Below, one piece after another: positions 33,061-42,349 of a stretch of 48,058 bases of DNA. The stretch is from the NCBI GenBank assembly GCA_021784595.1, contig JAJYHT010000039.1:1-48058 (forward strand), in the 5' to 3' direction. Position numbers and translations under genes: made by a program. The stretch is from Bacillota bacterium (GTDB lineage: Bacteria > Bacillota > Sulfobacillia > Sulfobacillales > Sulfobacillaceae). Position 1 is the first letter of the stretch. Each line of letters starts with the position of its first letter. The notes beneath the pieces were generated by a model that worked only from the letters and a program-made list of their open reading frames with translations, was not told the DNA's origin and did no database searches.

Positions 33061-34581
33061 TTAGGGCAAATTCTCGAGCATCGCTGGCTTGCTGGGAAAT
33101 GCCCATTCCACCACCAGAACGAGCACCGCCGCAATCAAAAGGCCTAAAAAGACGCGGTGAATCCCTATATACAATCCTTGCTGAACGTAATGCAAGGCCG
33201 CTTGGGGAACTTTAGCCGTGGACGCTCCCCCTATCATCGAGGATGCGTTGAGTCCTTTAGGCAACTGCATTCTAATCGCCGCTGGAGTATTGCGAAACCA
33301 TGCAGCCAGATTGGCATTGACAATGCTGCCAAAGACCGCGACACCTAAGGTGCTGCCCAGCATCCGAGTGAACATATTGCTTCCCGTCACAACCCCGCGC
33401 CGGTTCCATCCCACCACGGACTGCACTGCCACCACCAGAGAGGTGGACAACAAGCCCAAACCAGATCCCATCACCAAGCTAAAAGCGGCTACCAACCACA
33501 CCTTGGATTGCATGTCCAGGCTCCAAAAACCTATCCCGGCCACGGTGCATAATCCGCCGCCAATGAGTGCTGTGTTGCGAAACCCTATCTTAAGATACAG
33601 TTTCCCCGAATACGCCGAAGCAGTAGGCCAACCAATCGACATGGTGGCCAATGCAAAACCTGCCACCAACGGCGTTTTACCGAGCACCCCTTGCACAAAT
33701 GTCGGCAAAAAAGAACTCAATCCCATCGACAGTACGCCTACTATCAAACTGCCAATATTGGCGATTGCCAAGACTCGGCGTCCAAACACCCAAAGAGGGA
33801 TGACCGGCTCACGAGCTCTCGCCTCCACCCAGATCAGCGCACCCACCAGCACCACCCCCCCTCCTATGGTCGCCGCACTGAACCATGAAAGCCATCGCCA
33901 ACCGACTCCCCCTTCCAACAACCCTAAGATGATTGATGCCATCGATACCATAATCAGAATCGAGCCCCAGTAGTCTATGGTGTGGCGGTACACCGCAACC
34001 TTTTCATGCAAAAAGAACCAAATCGTCAACATCGCAGCAATCCCGATCGGCACGTTGATATAAAAAACCCAGTGCCACGATGCATACTGCACCAAGAATC
34101 CCCCAATGGCAGGTCCGATGACCGCTGAAATCCCCCATACACTGGCTAGGTATCCCTGCATTTTGGCTCTTTCCTCAATGCTGAACAGGTCACCGACCAC
34201 CGTGGTGGCAATAGGAACGATAGCGGCCGCACCCACTCCTTGCACTCCCCGAAAGGCAATCAGCGCTACCATATTCCAAGACAACCCCGAGAGCATGGAA
34301 CCGAGTAAAAAAATGGCTGACCCTATCAGCAGCATGGGTTTGCGGCCGTAGATGTCAGCAAGCTTTCCATAAATCGGCACCATCGCCGCCTGAACCAACA
34401 GATATACCGAAAACACCCAGGGGAATAGTGAAAATCCCCCTAAGTCGTGGACAATTGACGGGATCGCCGTGGCCACGATAGTGCCGTCCATAGCTGCCAA
34501 TCCCATGGTCAACATCAATCCTGCCATGATGTACGAACGGGATGCGGGCTTTATGTTTGTCGCCTGACTATGAGAGGCCAT
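33061..34581 (-). CDS. DHA2-type MFS transporter (14 TMS, EmrB/QacA-like)
   Basis: A 506-aa product with about 14 membrane helices. DHA2 motifs are clear: LMLTMGLAAMDGTIVATAIPSI in helix 1 (motif D1), GKLADIYGRKPMLLIGS (motif A), RGVQGVGAAAIVPI (motif B region) and GPAIGGFLVQYASWHWVFYINVPIG (motif C). These proteins are usually drug/proton antiporters. The ORF ends 12 bases before the preferred gmk start. Substrate unknown. Confidence 0.91.
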   Translation of the reverse strand: MASHSQATNIKPASRSYIMAGLMLTMGLAAMDGTIVATAIPSIVHDLGGFSLFPWVFSVYLLVQAAMVPIYGKLADIYGRKPMLLIGSAIFLLGSMLSGLSWNMVALIAFRGVQGVGAAAIVPIATTVVGDLFSIEERAKMQGYLASVWGISAVIGPAIGGFLVQYASWHWVFYINVPIGIAAMLTIWFFLHEKVAVYRHTIDYWGSILIMVSMASIILGLLEGGVGWRWLSWFSAATIGGGVVLVGALIWVEARAREPVIPLWVFGRRVLAIANIGSLIVGVLSMGLSSFLPTFVQGVLGKTPLVAGFALATMSIGWPTASAYSGKLYLKIGFRNTALIGGGLCTVAGIGFWSLDMQSKVWLVAAFSLVMGSGLGLLSTSLVVAVQSVVGWNRRGVVTGSNMFTRMLGSTLGVAVFGSIVNANLAAWFRNTPAAIRMQLPKGLNASSMIGGASTAKVPQAALHYVQQGLYIGIHRVFLGLLIAAVLVLVVEWAFPSKPAMLENLP

Positions 34582-34613
34582 TAAATCCTACAGTGCTCCA
34601 TTTCGTTTTTGGT

Positions 34614-35576
34614 CTAATCGGCAAGGCCTTGGCTGACCCGATAGCAGCCCTCTTCAGCTTCTTTCACCATCCTCGCGATTAATTCGGCCACGCTGGGAAT
34701 GTCATCGATTAGTCCTACGGCTTGACCAGCCCATACAAAACCATGGTCCAAGTTGCCGTCCAAAGCGGCGTCCCGATTCACTTGCCCGCGCACCCGCTGC
34801 ATTAAGGAGGCCGCATCGATTGAGTTTTCCTCGTCTTTTAGCAGTTGTTCTACATAAGGAGACGGCAACACCCGGCCCGGACGTCCCAATGAACGTTCTA
34901 TAATTTTCGTGTCTTGCTCCCTGGCCTTAACCAGCGCGGCCTTGTAGTCCTGATGGGCAGGGCTCTCGACCGTGGCGACAAAGCGCGTACCCATCTCAAT
35001 GCCACTCGCCCCTAAAGCGAGGGCCGCCAAGAGTCCGCGGCCATCCGCAATGCCTCCTGAGGCCACTACGGGTATGTTCACGCTGTCCACCACACGTGGA
35101 GTCAGCACAAATGTGCCTAAATCATCTTTTCCAATATGTCCGCCACCTTCTTGTCCCACGGCAATCAACACATCGGCCCCAAGACTTTGCGCCTTTTGTG
35201 CTGCCCGAACCCCCGCCACCAGCACCATCAGCTTAGCCCCACCTCGTTTGACCTGTTCCACATAAGGAGCGGGATTGCCTCCAGTCAGCGACACCACAGG
35301 CACCCCTTCAGCGGCCGCCAAATCCAGAAGATCCTCAATGGGACGATGCCCGATGGCGCAGTTTACGCTAAAAGGTCCGTCAGATAATTCCCGAAATCGG
35401 GCTATCTCAGCCTTTAAGGCATCGGGACCGTCCAATGTGGTTGCGGTGATTTGCCCTAAACCACCCGCATTGGTAACCGCCGCCGCGAGTTCTGCTCGAG
35501 CCAGGTAAGCCAAACCACCTTGAATAATGGGATAGCGAATGTTGAGCAGTCGAGTCAAGGGTGTCGCCCACATCAC
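34614..35576 (-). CDS. Nitronate monooxygenase/FabK-like flavoprotein
   Basis: A 320-aa TIM-barrel flavoprotein: PIIQGGLAYLARAELAAAVTNAGGLGQI, VSLTGGNPAPYV, GADVLIAVGQEGGGHIG with the conserved His, VASGGIADGRGLLAALALGASGIEMGTRFVAT. This matches the NMO/2-nitropropane dioxygenase family, to which enoyl-ACP reductase FabK also belongs. Without fab genes nearby, an NMO-like role is more likely, but I cannot exclude FabK. It overlaps the upstream HIT gene by four bases (ATGA). Confidence 0.86.
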   Translation of the reverse strand: MMWATPLTRLLNIRYPIIQGGLAYLARAELAAAVTNAGGLGQITATTLDGPDALKAEIARFRELSDGPFSVNCAIGHRPIEDLLDLAAAEGVPVVSLTGGNPAPYVEQVKRGGAKLMVLVAGVRAAQKAQSLGADVLIAVGQEGGGHIGKDDLGTFVLTPRVVDSVNIPVVASGGIADGRGLLAALALGASGIEMGTRFVATVESPAHQDYKAALVKAREQDTKIIERSLGRPGRVLPSPYVEQLLKDEENSIDAASLMQRVRGQVNRDAALDGNLDHGFVWAGQAVGLIDDIPSVAELIARMVKEAEEGCYRVSQGLAD

Positions 35577-35965
35577 GAAATCACCTCCCGAATCTTGGCT
35601 GCCATAGCCGATAGTTCAGAGGCGTCTCGACTTGTGGCTAATCTGAAATCCAGATCAGCCATGTGATTGATTGGAATTAAGTGCACATGAGCATGGGGAA
35701 CATCAAATCCTGCCACCACCAAACCCACACGATCGCACCCGGTCACCGCTTTCAATGCCGCGGCGATGGGCTTGGCAAATACCATAATCGAGGCCAGATC
35801 CTCGCTATCCAAATCAAAAAATTCATCCACCTCAACTTTGGGAATTACCAACGTATGCCCCGGTTGAACCGGGTGGATGTCCAGAAATGCATAAAATCTT
35901 TCACTCTCTTTAATGCCAAAGCTAGGCAAATCCCTACTCAAAATTCTGGAAAAGATCGATGGCAC
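35573..35965 (-). CDS. HIT family nucleotide-binding protein
   Basis: The 130-aa product has the histidine triad PHAHVHLIP near residue 93, the LDIHPVQPGHTLVIPK strand-turn and a C-terminal helical end. HIT proteins hydrolyse AMP-linked substrates such as adenosine phosphoramidates or dinucleoside polyphosphates. One departure: the usual Cys/Ile-FC start is SIFSRILSRDLPS. GTG is the start; GGGAGG lies 5 bases upstream. A TATACT at 36105-36110 (complement) may be its -10 box. Confidence 0.9.
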   Translation of the reverse strand: MPSIFSRILSRDLPSFGIKESERFYAFLDIHPVQPGHTLVIPKVEVDEFFDLDSEDLASIMVFAKPIAAALKAVTGCDRVGLVVAGFDVPHAHVHLIPINHMADLDFRLATSRDASELSAMAAKIREVIS

Positions 35966-37075
35966 ACCATTTCCTCCCTCAACATTACGCCTCTTTACGA
36001 TAGGGATACGTCATCTATGTTCTGCAACTGGAAAGGCATCTTTTAGGAAAATCATCGGGAAACCACAACAGAGAAAGAGAGCCTATGCTCTGTCGATAGC
36101 CATTAGTATACCAGTACGAACCGCTCTTAAAGCATAGCGCAGGTCAAGCAGATTGGTCAAAATTGGCTAGGAGTTGTCCAAAAAATGCTCAAAAGGGTGC
36201 TGTTCCCAATTTCGCTCATGCTCTTTGATACCCTGCCGACCACGCTCGGAGAGATTATTTGCTTCTGACGCAGCAATTCTGGAATGGCGAATATTCCACC
36301 GAGCACCTGCCCCTTCTCTAATCCCATTACCGCCCCGTTGCTGCCACGGGGTTTGAGGGCATTTTTCGCCGAAGTCATACCAACCGCCTTAGCCGATGAC
36401 CAGGGCTAAGGCGGCAACCATTTTAACCAAACCCATACCAAACTGAATTAGTGCCAACAGCCCAGAGAGCTGCGTCCAGTGCGCCTGTAGCCAACGCTAG
36501 GCCTTCGACCCTTGCTTTGTCCATGGGAGTTCTAGGAGGATTCCTGGCACGCTCTTCTCACAACGTTTCGCCAGTCATTGTACGCTCGATCCCCACCTAA
36601 TAGATGTGCTTCCTACGCCAACACCTATTAACACGATGGCCCATAAAATATCGATTTCGGTAAATCGCAAGCCAACCATTTCCGCCATCACCCGCTTCAC
36701 CCATCGCTGTTGGAGGCCAGCATCGGCCGCAAATCAGGATTTTTTCTTCCGTATCTATGTGTTGCACGCCAATAATGAGGGGGCATGGCGGTCCCCACTC
36801 CGCCTTGCCCTGGGCCTGCGCCCTACGCATGGCTTGGTGATTGTTGAGTAAAATCCGTTAATGGTTAGCTGCGATATGTTTCGACAGCCATCCCTATGTA
36901 TTGCCTCCCTCGCAGTGCCCTAGATGAGCTTTCCGGGTTTCATTCGGCCTCTTCGTTTGTCTCAGGACATTGCTCCCTGACCCATAGAGTCACGGAAGAA
37001 CGTCTCTTCATGGAACCGTCACTGTTTTAGGATCTGGTTGCCGTCAGCGCCGTCATCAACGGAATGCGGACATTG
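35966..37075. other. 1.1-kb stretch without an intact gene
   Basis: No frame here has a convincing start, ribosome binding site and protein-like sequence together. It holds the HIT upstream region, the decayed membrane-protein pieces listed separately, and a perfect 11-bp inverted repeat at 36384-36394 and 36404-36414 that overlaps the end of one piece. From 36740 to 37075 I see nothing definite. Confidence 0.6.
36389..36730 (-). pseudogene. Decayed membrane-protein pieces
   Basis: Two minus-strand stretches look protein-like but lie in broken frames. The first (36575-36730) reads AADAGLQQRWVKRVMAEMVG then EIDILWAIVLIGVGVGSTSI before TGA. The second (36389-36496) follows a TAG and reads RWLQAHWTQLSGLLALIQFG then MGLVKMVAALALVIG before TAA. 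Both have one hydrophobic helix. They could be parts of one small membrane protein that has decayed. I do not recognise the family. Confidence 0.35.
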
Positions 37076-38008
37076 CTAGCGCACTATGGATGTATCTCTT
37101 CGGAACAAGAAAGCCATGTTGGATGGTCGTTCCGCAAGTCGCCGCATGAAGTAGGCAAACCAATCATTACCGAACGGCACATAGATCCGCACGGGATAGT
37201 TTTCTCGGACTAACTGCTTTGCCAATTCAGACCGAATTCCATACAACATCTGGAACTCCAAACGGCCTAGGGGAATTTTGTTCGCATGAATAAAGTCTTT
37301 TATGGTCTCGATAACGGCGTCGTCATGTGTGGCGATCGCCGTAAAGTTTCCCGTTCTCAGATAAATCCGGAGCAAATCCACATAACTCGCATCGATGTCG
37401 CTTTTGCTTTGCCACGCTACACCGGATGATTCTCGGTACGCTCCCTTGACCAGGCGCACATTGGCTTGTGCCTGTGCGAGGTCTAAGGCATCCTCTTTGG
37501 TTTTAAACAACGAAGCCTGCAATACGATGCCCACGCTGTTTGGAAAGTCACGATGCACTCGACGATATATCTCAAGGGTTGCGGCATTGTATCGAAAATC
37601 CTCCATGTCGATCCGCACGAAGTTATTTAGTCGATCCGCGTTTTCGACAATGGTCAATACATTGGTTAGGCACAATTCTCTATCTAATCCCAGACCCAAT
37701 TGTGTCAATTTGATAGAGAGCCGCGCCTTGATCCCCACCTGACCTATGGCGTTTAATACTTCAAGGCAGGATTGTGTCGCCTTATGCGCCTCGCCTGCGT
37801 TCGCAACAGATTCTCCTAAGTGATCTAGCGTGACTGTCATCCCGTGCGCATTTAATTCGCGGGACGCCTGTAGAGCAGCGTCAATCGAGGTTCCGGCGAC
37901 AAAGCGCTTAGCCCCTAATTTCAATCCATACTGTTTGGCGAGTCGATTGGCCATGCGGTTTTGCGCAAAATATAACAAGGTGTTTTTGCCCATCCGTGCC
38001 GAATCCAT
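37076..38008 (-). CDS. putB: Proline dehydrogenase (monofunctional)
   Basis: A 310-aa FAD enzyme oxidising L-proline to pyrroline-5-carboxylate, of the short Gram-positive PutB/FadM type. Visible: VTLDHLGESV, SIKLTQLGLGLD, VRIDMEDF, VGIVLQASLFKT, VRLVKGAYRES, RLEFQMLYGIR and the substrate-binding end YVPFGNDWFAYFMRRLAERPSN. The ATG at 38008 has GAGGAGG 5 bases upstream, so the longer frame is not used. No pyrroline-5-carboxylate dehydrogenase lies in the window. It closes a minus-strand run of amino-acid catabolic genes. Confidence 0.94.
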   Translation of the reverse strand: MDSARMGKNTLLYFAQNRMANRLAKQYGLKLGAKRFVAGTSIDAALQASRELNAHGMTVTLDHLGESVANAGEAHKATQSCLEVLNAIGQVGIKARLSIKLTQLGLGLDRELCLTNVLTIVENADRLNNFVRIDMEDFRYNAATLEIYRRVHRDFPNSVGIVLQASLFKTKEDALDLAQAQANVRLVKGAYRESSGVAWQSKSDIDASYVDLLRIYLRTGNFTAIATHDDAVIETIKDFIHANKIPLGRLEFQMLYGIRSELAKQLVRENYPVRIYVPFGNDWFAYFMRRLAERPSNMAFLFRRDTSIVR

Positions 38009-38092
38009 AGTATCCTCCTCAAGCCCTTTCCTTTTATAGGGGCTTTGAAACCTGCGGTGTAACGTTCCGAGCCCCCTCTCACAGCCAAACTT

Positions 38093-38123
38093 CTGTTTTG
38101 CAGGCGTTGAACCTGCAAAACAG
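38093..38123 (-). terminator. 12-bp hairpin between the FAD oxidase and proline dehydrogenase genes
   Basis: CTGTTTTGCAGG and CCTGCAAAACAG are perfectly paired around a 7-base loop, about 85 bases before the proline dehydrogenase start and 180 bases after the FAD oxidase stop. It could end the upstream transcript or act as an attenuator for putB. The following bases (AAGTTTGG on the minus strand) are not a strong U-tract. Confidence 0.45.
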
Positions 38124-38304
38124 AGGAGCCGCTGTATTGCCCCCTTGAAAAAGATGAGGTTAGCCAACCGGGCTCCTGTAATAACTCTTGCGACTAAGAA
38201 TATCTGGCTCAGGGCAGTCATGGAAACATTTCGTTGCCATACCCTAACCGTGCCGACCATAGGTTTATACGAGACTACCTCCGGCCATGCGTGAACTGTA
38301 CCGA

Positions 38305-39465
38305 CTAGATGACAAAGGTTTCATGGGTGGTTTGGTGCTGGAACCTCTCGCGTGCATACGGGGTGAGATCGACAAAAGGCGCTTCGCCCGTGATGAGTTC
38401 CGCGACAACGCGCCCAGCAGCCGGAGAATGCATAAAGCCATGCCCGCTGAATCCCACCGCATAAAAGAATCCGGGCAGAGAGTCAGCCTCTCCAATAATG
38501 GCTGTGCCGTCCGGGGATACTTCATATAGTCCTGCCCACCCCCGCATGATGGAGGCCTTCTCTAAGGCTGGTACCCAAGACAACACTGTGCCCACCAACT
38601 TCTCCAGCGATTCCTGGTCGGTTTCGACATTTTCGCTGGATGGCTCCAAGGGATCGGACATACCCATTAATATGGAGCGCCCTTCTCGCCGAATGTACGA
38701 GGTGTTTTCAAATTCCAGCGTCATGGGAATTTCGGGAGGCAGCCCTGAGAATGTGTCCGTCACATACACACTGCGCCGATAGGGGTCGACAGGCAGCGCC
38801 ACGCCAGCCAAAGCGCCCACGGAACGAGCCTGAGGGCCAGCCGCATTGACCACCACCGGCGCATGGATGACCGTTCCGTCTTGCGTAACAACGCCTGTTA
38901 CACGCCCGCCAGACTGGGTAATTTGAGTAACCTGGGCATTGAGCCGGATCTCTACCCCCAGCGTCTGGGCGCGACGCATCCATCCATAGGCTACGGCTCC
39001 GGGGTCGGCCACGCCATCCAGACCACAAAAGGTTGCCCCCACGATGTCGGGCATGTGAATGTACCGGTACCGCACGCGGACGTCATCGGGCGTCAAGGTT
39101 TCGACGGGGACTCCCAGTGTTCGTTGCATGGCCGCCAATTCGACCATAATGTTCCATCGCTGTGAATCGCGAGTGACGAACAAATACCCGCAGGGGTTGA
39201 AGGACGCCGAAATTCCGAACAAGTCTTCAAAGCTATGAAACATTTCAAGTCCATATTGGGAAAATCGGACGCTGCTGGGATGGGAAAATTCCAGACGGAC
39301 GCCTCCGGCGCTACGAGCGGATGATCCCCATGCCCACATCGGTTCGCGCTCCAGCAGGACGATGTCCCGTACACCCCGTTCGACCAAATGATACGCGATG
39401 GATAGACCCACAAGCCCTCCACCAATGATGATAACCTCTCGTGTCTCGCTCGTGATGCGAATCAT
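38305..39465 (-). CDS. FAD-dependent amino-acid oxidase (DAO family)
   Basis: A 386-aa flavoprotein of the D-amino-acid/glycine/sarcosine oxidase fold. The FAD-binding start VIIIGGGLVGLSIAYHLVERG is followed by SSARSAGGVRLEFSHPSSVRFS; VVNAAGPQA, MGMSDPLEP, and the C-terminal WAGLYEVSPDGTAIIGEADSLPGFFYAVGFSGHGFMHSPAAGRVVAELI complete the fold. The substrate is likely a secondary or D-amino acid such as sarcosine, proline or hydroxyproline. The ATG at 39465 is the family-typical start, but its ribosome binding site is poor. The frame extends back into the OCD-like gene. Confidence 0.85.
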   Translation of the reverse strand: MIRITSETREVIIIGGGLVGLSIAYHLVERGVRDIVLLEREPMWAWGSSARSAGGVRLEFSHPSSVRFSQYGLEMFHSFEDLFGISASFNPCGYLFVTRDSQRWNIMVELAAMQRTLGVPVETLTPDDVRVRYRYIHMPDIVGATFCGLDGVADPGAVAYGWMRRAQTLGVEIRLNAQVTQITQSGGRVTGVVTQDGTVIHAPVVVNAAGPQARSVGALAGVALPVDPYRRSVYVTDTFSGLPPEIPMTLEFENTSYIRREGRSILMGMSDPLEPSSENVETDQESLEKLVGTVLSWVPALEKASIMRGWAGLYEVSPDGTAIIGEADSLPGFFYAVGFSGHGFMHSPAAGRVVAELITGEAPFVDLTPYARERFQHQTTHETFVI

Positions 39466-39491
39466 CCTTTCTGACGTGGCTTTGATGTCCT

Positions 39492-40421
39492 TTAGAGCCG
39501 ATGCACCAAACATTCGGCACAAATAACGTCAAACAACGCTGTGCCGACGCTCTTCATGACTGTGCGGCCCGACTGGGCTCCATCGTGCGCTGCTGCAGAC
39601 AATGGACGGATAGCCGATAAATCAATAAGCCCTTCTTGGGCAGGGATAACATAATCGCCCGCCTCGGCGACGCACGACGATAGTGCGTCGGCATACAGGT
39701 GGGCACCCTTGACCACATCGGAGGCCAGCTCCCGGGTGGTCGGCTGATACGATCCCATGGCGTTAATCAGCACGGTGTGCGGCAGGAGGTTCTTCGTCAG
39801 CAGCGGGAGCGGCGACGCCGTAACGGTCGTGATGACGTCGGCGTCTTTGACGGCATCTTGAATGTGGTCATCGACCTGAACAACAACGTCTTGAAATTGC
39901 GGGAGTGCTCGGAGCCGTGCAGCCAACACTTCAGCGGCTTCCCGGTGCCGAGCCCAGATGCGCATCTCCTGCACCCCAGAGAGAATCGCGAGCGCCTTCG
40001 CGTGATAATAGGCTTCGAGTCCAGATCCGATAAGGGCCTGTCTCTGGACGGAAGCGGCCAGCCATGTAGTAGAGACGGCCGCGATGGCCGCCGTGCGGAT
40101 GCCGGTGAAAGCCGCGCCGTCAACCACCGCCATGACATCACCGTGGGAGTTGTATAGCGTAACACTGCCGTTTAGCGTCGGTTTCGGCGCACTAAGCGCC
40201 CTGTTGCCTGGCCGTTCATACAGCACCTTCACGACGGACAACGCATGGTCGACCGTTCCAGCAGCCATGACAATCGTGGCGCCGTCGCCGTCAGGCTGCA
40301 CGACACGAACGGGAGGCGCCACAAGCGTACGATGCAGATTCTCCGCCAGATAACGCCGAACGATATCGTCCGGGATTAGGCGCTCCAACTCTTGTGCTCC
40401 GAGCCAGAGGGAGTCAGGCAT
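39492..40421 (-). CDS. Ornithine cyclodeaminase/mu-crystallin family protein (possible ketimine reductase)
   Basis: A 309-aa NAD(P)-binding protein. Features: TLVAPPVRVVQPDGD, VVKVLYERPGN, GAAFTGIRTAAIAAVSTTWLA, the nucleotide loop IGSGLEAYYHAKALAI, and INAMGSYQPTTREL. True ornithine cyclodeaminases carry an essential Asp in the corresponding GxDxPGKxEL; here that motif is GSYQPTTREL, as I recall for ketimine reductases that act on delta-1-pyrroline-2-carboxylate. Located just upstream of an FAD oxidase and near proline dehydrogenase, it may turn the cyclic imine product of D-proline oxidation into L-proline. This is inference. Confidence 0.84.
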   Translation of the reverse strand: MPDSLWLGAQELERLIPDDIVRRYLAENLHRTLVAPPVRVVQPDGDGATIVMAAGTVDHALSVVKVLYERPGNRALSAPKPTLNGSVTLYNSHGDVMAVVDGAAFTGIRTAAIAAVSTTWLAASVQRQALIGSGLEAYYHAKALAILSGVQEMRIWARHREAAEVLAARLRALPQFQDVVVQVDDHIQDAVKDADVITTVTASPLPLLTKNLLPHTVLINAMGSYQPTTRELASDVVKGAHLYADALSSCVAEAGDYVIPAQEGLIDLSAIRPLSAAAHDGAQSGRTVMKSVGTALFDVICAECLVHRL

Positions 40422-40649
40422 TATGACACCTTCTTTCCTGTATTGGGGATGTGAACCTACTCAACGGGCCGGATCATTGCATACGTGATTAGTGATACAT
40501 TTGGGCGACCATCTTTCTGGTTGGGAAAGTGTCATGACCGCTTACCCAAGAATGGTTCGTTGCGAAAATTATACTACCGAACCCGAAAGAGGAATCCTAG
40601 TGGCATACTCCTGACGCCAAACGGTCGTTTTCACCAAAGACAGGTCCCG

Positions 40650-42176
40650 CTAAGCTGACTGTTCCGAGGTCAGTTGGACATCCGCGATGCGCGAGGCAAC
40701 TCCCCACGGAAGAAAGACAAGAACGGAGACCACGACCACTATCAAACTACCGACATTTAGGCTCACCCAAGATTTCGCGCCGACTCCCCCAATATAAGTC
40801 ATGCCGACTAGAAACAGCATATACGCCACATACCACAATGCATGGACAAATCCTTGCTTCACGTGATAAATCAGCCCAAAGATCACGGACGCCACAAACA
40901 CCAAAATCACGGCATACGGAACGGATGGCCACCCACTCCAATAAACGACCAAGGAGGCGGCCACAAAGGCCAAGACGGCGACTAGCCGTTTGCTCCATGA
41001 GCCTTGTGCCCCACTATGATAGCGCGCGATCATCACCACGGGGTTCACGGAAAAACCTAAATATCCGCCAACCACGGCATCGCTAATGAGACCATAAATG
41101 GAGGGAAATGGGGCTGCGATAAACGCCATGGCTGCCCCGATCACTGTAAACACAACAAGTGCCCACGCCGGAACGGCATATTCTTGATTCAATTCTTGAA
41201 GGCGTCGACTGACAATACCGGATCGACTCATAGCAAACAGAATCCGACTCCCGGCTCCTTGATAAATATATCCGGTCACAAACGGCCCGAGGATCGCGAC
41301 CACTGCCGTCAATCCAATAAGCCACCCATAGTGTCTCGCTTGGGCCAACAGTAAAAATGGGTTTCCAGGGATACTTGCGACCGAGGCCCAGGCACCCCGA
41401 TGCAAGTGAACGGCCGCCCAACCTAATGCCACAATGAATGCTAGAGCAAAGAGAATATAGATGACGGTTTGACCCAAAACAACCCAGAGAATCGACCGTG
41501 CCATTTCCTTGGGGGAGGTAATTTCTCCGCCGTAGTCGGGGATCATCCGAATTCCACCGTACGCAAACATCGCCAAAGGAATGGCGGCCCAGACGCCCCG
41601 AATCCCAAAGGGCGTAAAACCACCAAACCGGACGAGGTTGCCGAAATGAGCCATGGTCACAAATCCGATGGCGGCCAACACATAGAGCCCAATCTTTATC
41701 GCGCCGATGAAATTAGTCGATCGAGCAAACGCCTTGATCCCGTAATAGTTGAAAGGGAGGAACAGTAACACGAGAATAATGCCTGCAATGCCGCCCAACA
41801 TGGTCGGATTACCTCCGACATTGATCAGATGGGGCCAAAAGTAATTGATACCTTCCACAGAGGCCAAGGCTTCAATCGGCGGGATAAAAAGATACCACAC
41901 CAAATCAGCAAAAGCGTTAATCATGTTGGTGGTGCGTCCATGCGTGTATAAACTATAGCGCGACGGCCCACCGGCTTCGGGATATGCTTGTCCTAATTCC
42001 ATATACGTCAGGCCTACGAATAAATACATGATGGCACCGATAATCCAAGACAAAATAGCGCCCGGACCTGCCTCAGCGGTCATACCAGCATTGCTAAAAA
42101 ACACACCCGTACCCATCGCGCCGGCGATTCCCAGAATAATTAGATCGCGATATCTCAATGATCGCTTGAGACCCAT
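40650..42176 (-). CDS. APC family amino-acid permease
   Basis: A 508-aa transporter with about 12 to 13 membrane helices. The APC signature at helix 1 is clear: LKRSLRYRDLIILGIAGAMGTGVFFSNAG with the unwound G-x-G, followed by AGPGAILSWIIGAIMYLFVGLTYMELGQAYPEAGG. The ATG at 42176 has GGAGGGG upstream, and GMG start extension was dropped. Its substrate is likely an amino acid degraded by the surrounding enzymes. A motif shared with the gntR upstream region lies about 60 bases upstream. Confidence 0.9.
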   Translation of the reverse strand: MGLKRSLRYRDLIILGIAGAMGTGVFFSNAGMTAEAGPGAILSWIIGAIMYLFVGLTYMELGQAYPEAGGPSRYSLYTHGRTTNMINAFADLVWYLFIPPIEALASVEGINYFWPHLINVGGNPTMLGGIAGIILVLLFLPFNYYGIKAFARSTNFIGAIKIGLYVLAAIGFVTMAHFGNLVRFGGFTPFGIRGVWAAIPLAMFAYGGIRMIPDYGGEITSPKEMARSILWVVLGQTVIYILFALAFIVALGWAAVHLHRGAWASVASIPGNPFLLLAQARHYGWLIGLTAVVAILGPFVTGYIYQGAGSRILFAMSRSGIVSRRLQELNQEYAVPAWALVVFTVIGAAMAFIAAPFPSIYGLISDAVVGGYLGFSVNPVVMIARYHSGAQGSWSKRLVAVLAFVAASLVVYWSGWPSVPYAVILVFVASVIFGLIYHVKQGFVHALWYVAYMLFLVGMTYIGGVGAKSWVSLNVGSLIVVVVSVLVFLPWGVASRIADVQLTSEQSA

Positions 42177-42236
42177 TCTGACCCCTCCCATTCATCACCT
42201 TGCTTTTGGCTTTTTAACACTTACTATTACTCTGAT

Positions 42237-42258
42237 ATGTCAAATGTAATATAGCACA
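42237..42258 (-). promoter_or_regulatory. Candidate GntR operator upstream of the permease
   Basis: Read on the minus strand, TGTGCTATATTACATT matches 14 of 16 bases with a site upstream of gntR at 44373 (TGTACTATATCACATT). The TTGACA at its end could be a -35 box for the permease promoter. Confidence 0.45.
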
Positions 42259-42349
42259 TGTTATTTGTATATGCACATTCATTTAAATTTTTTGTTATTT
42301 CTTCGTTATTCCACTGGAGGGAGTCCCAAGAAAAGAATCTGGCTTCGTA

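Noticed and set aside
36157-36378. 73-codon minus-strand frame before the decayed membrane pieces
   Set aside because: No ribosome binding site, no family resemblance and a second frame over the same bases looks equally plausible.
38093-38123. tRNA T-arm-like sequence (GCAGG-TTCAACG-CCTGC on the minus strand)
   Set aside because: The flanking seven bases pair directly with each other in one continuous hairpin, leaving no D-arm, anticodon arm or proper acceptor.
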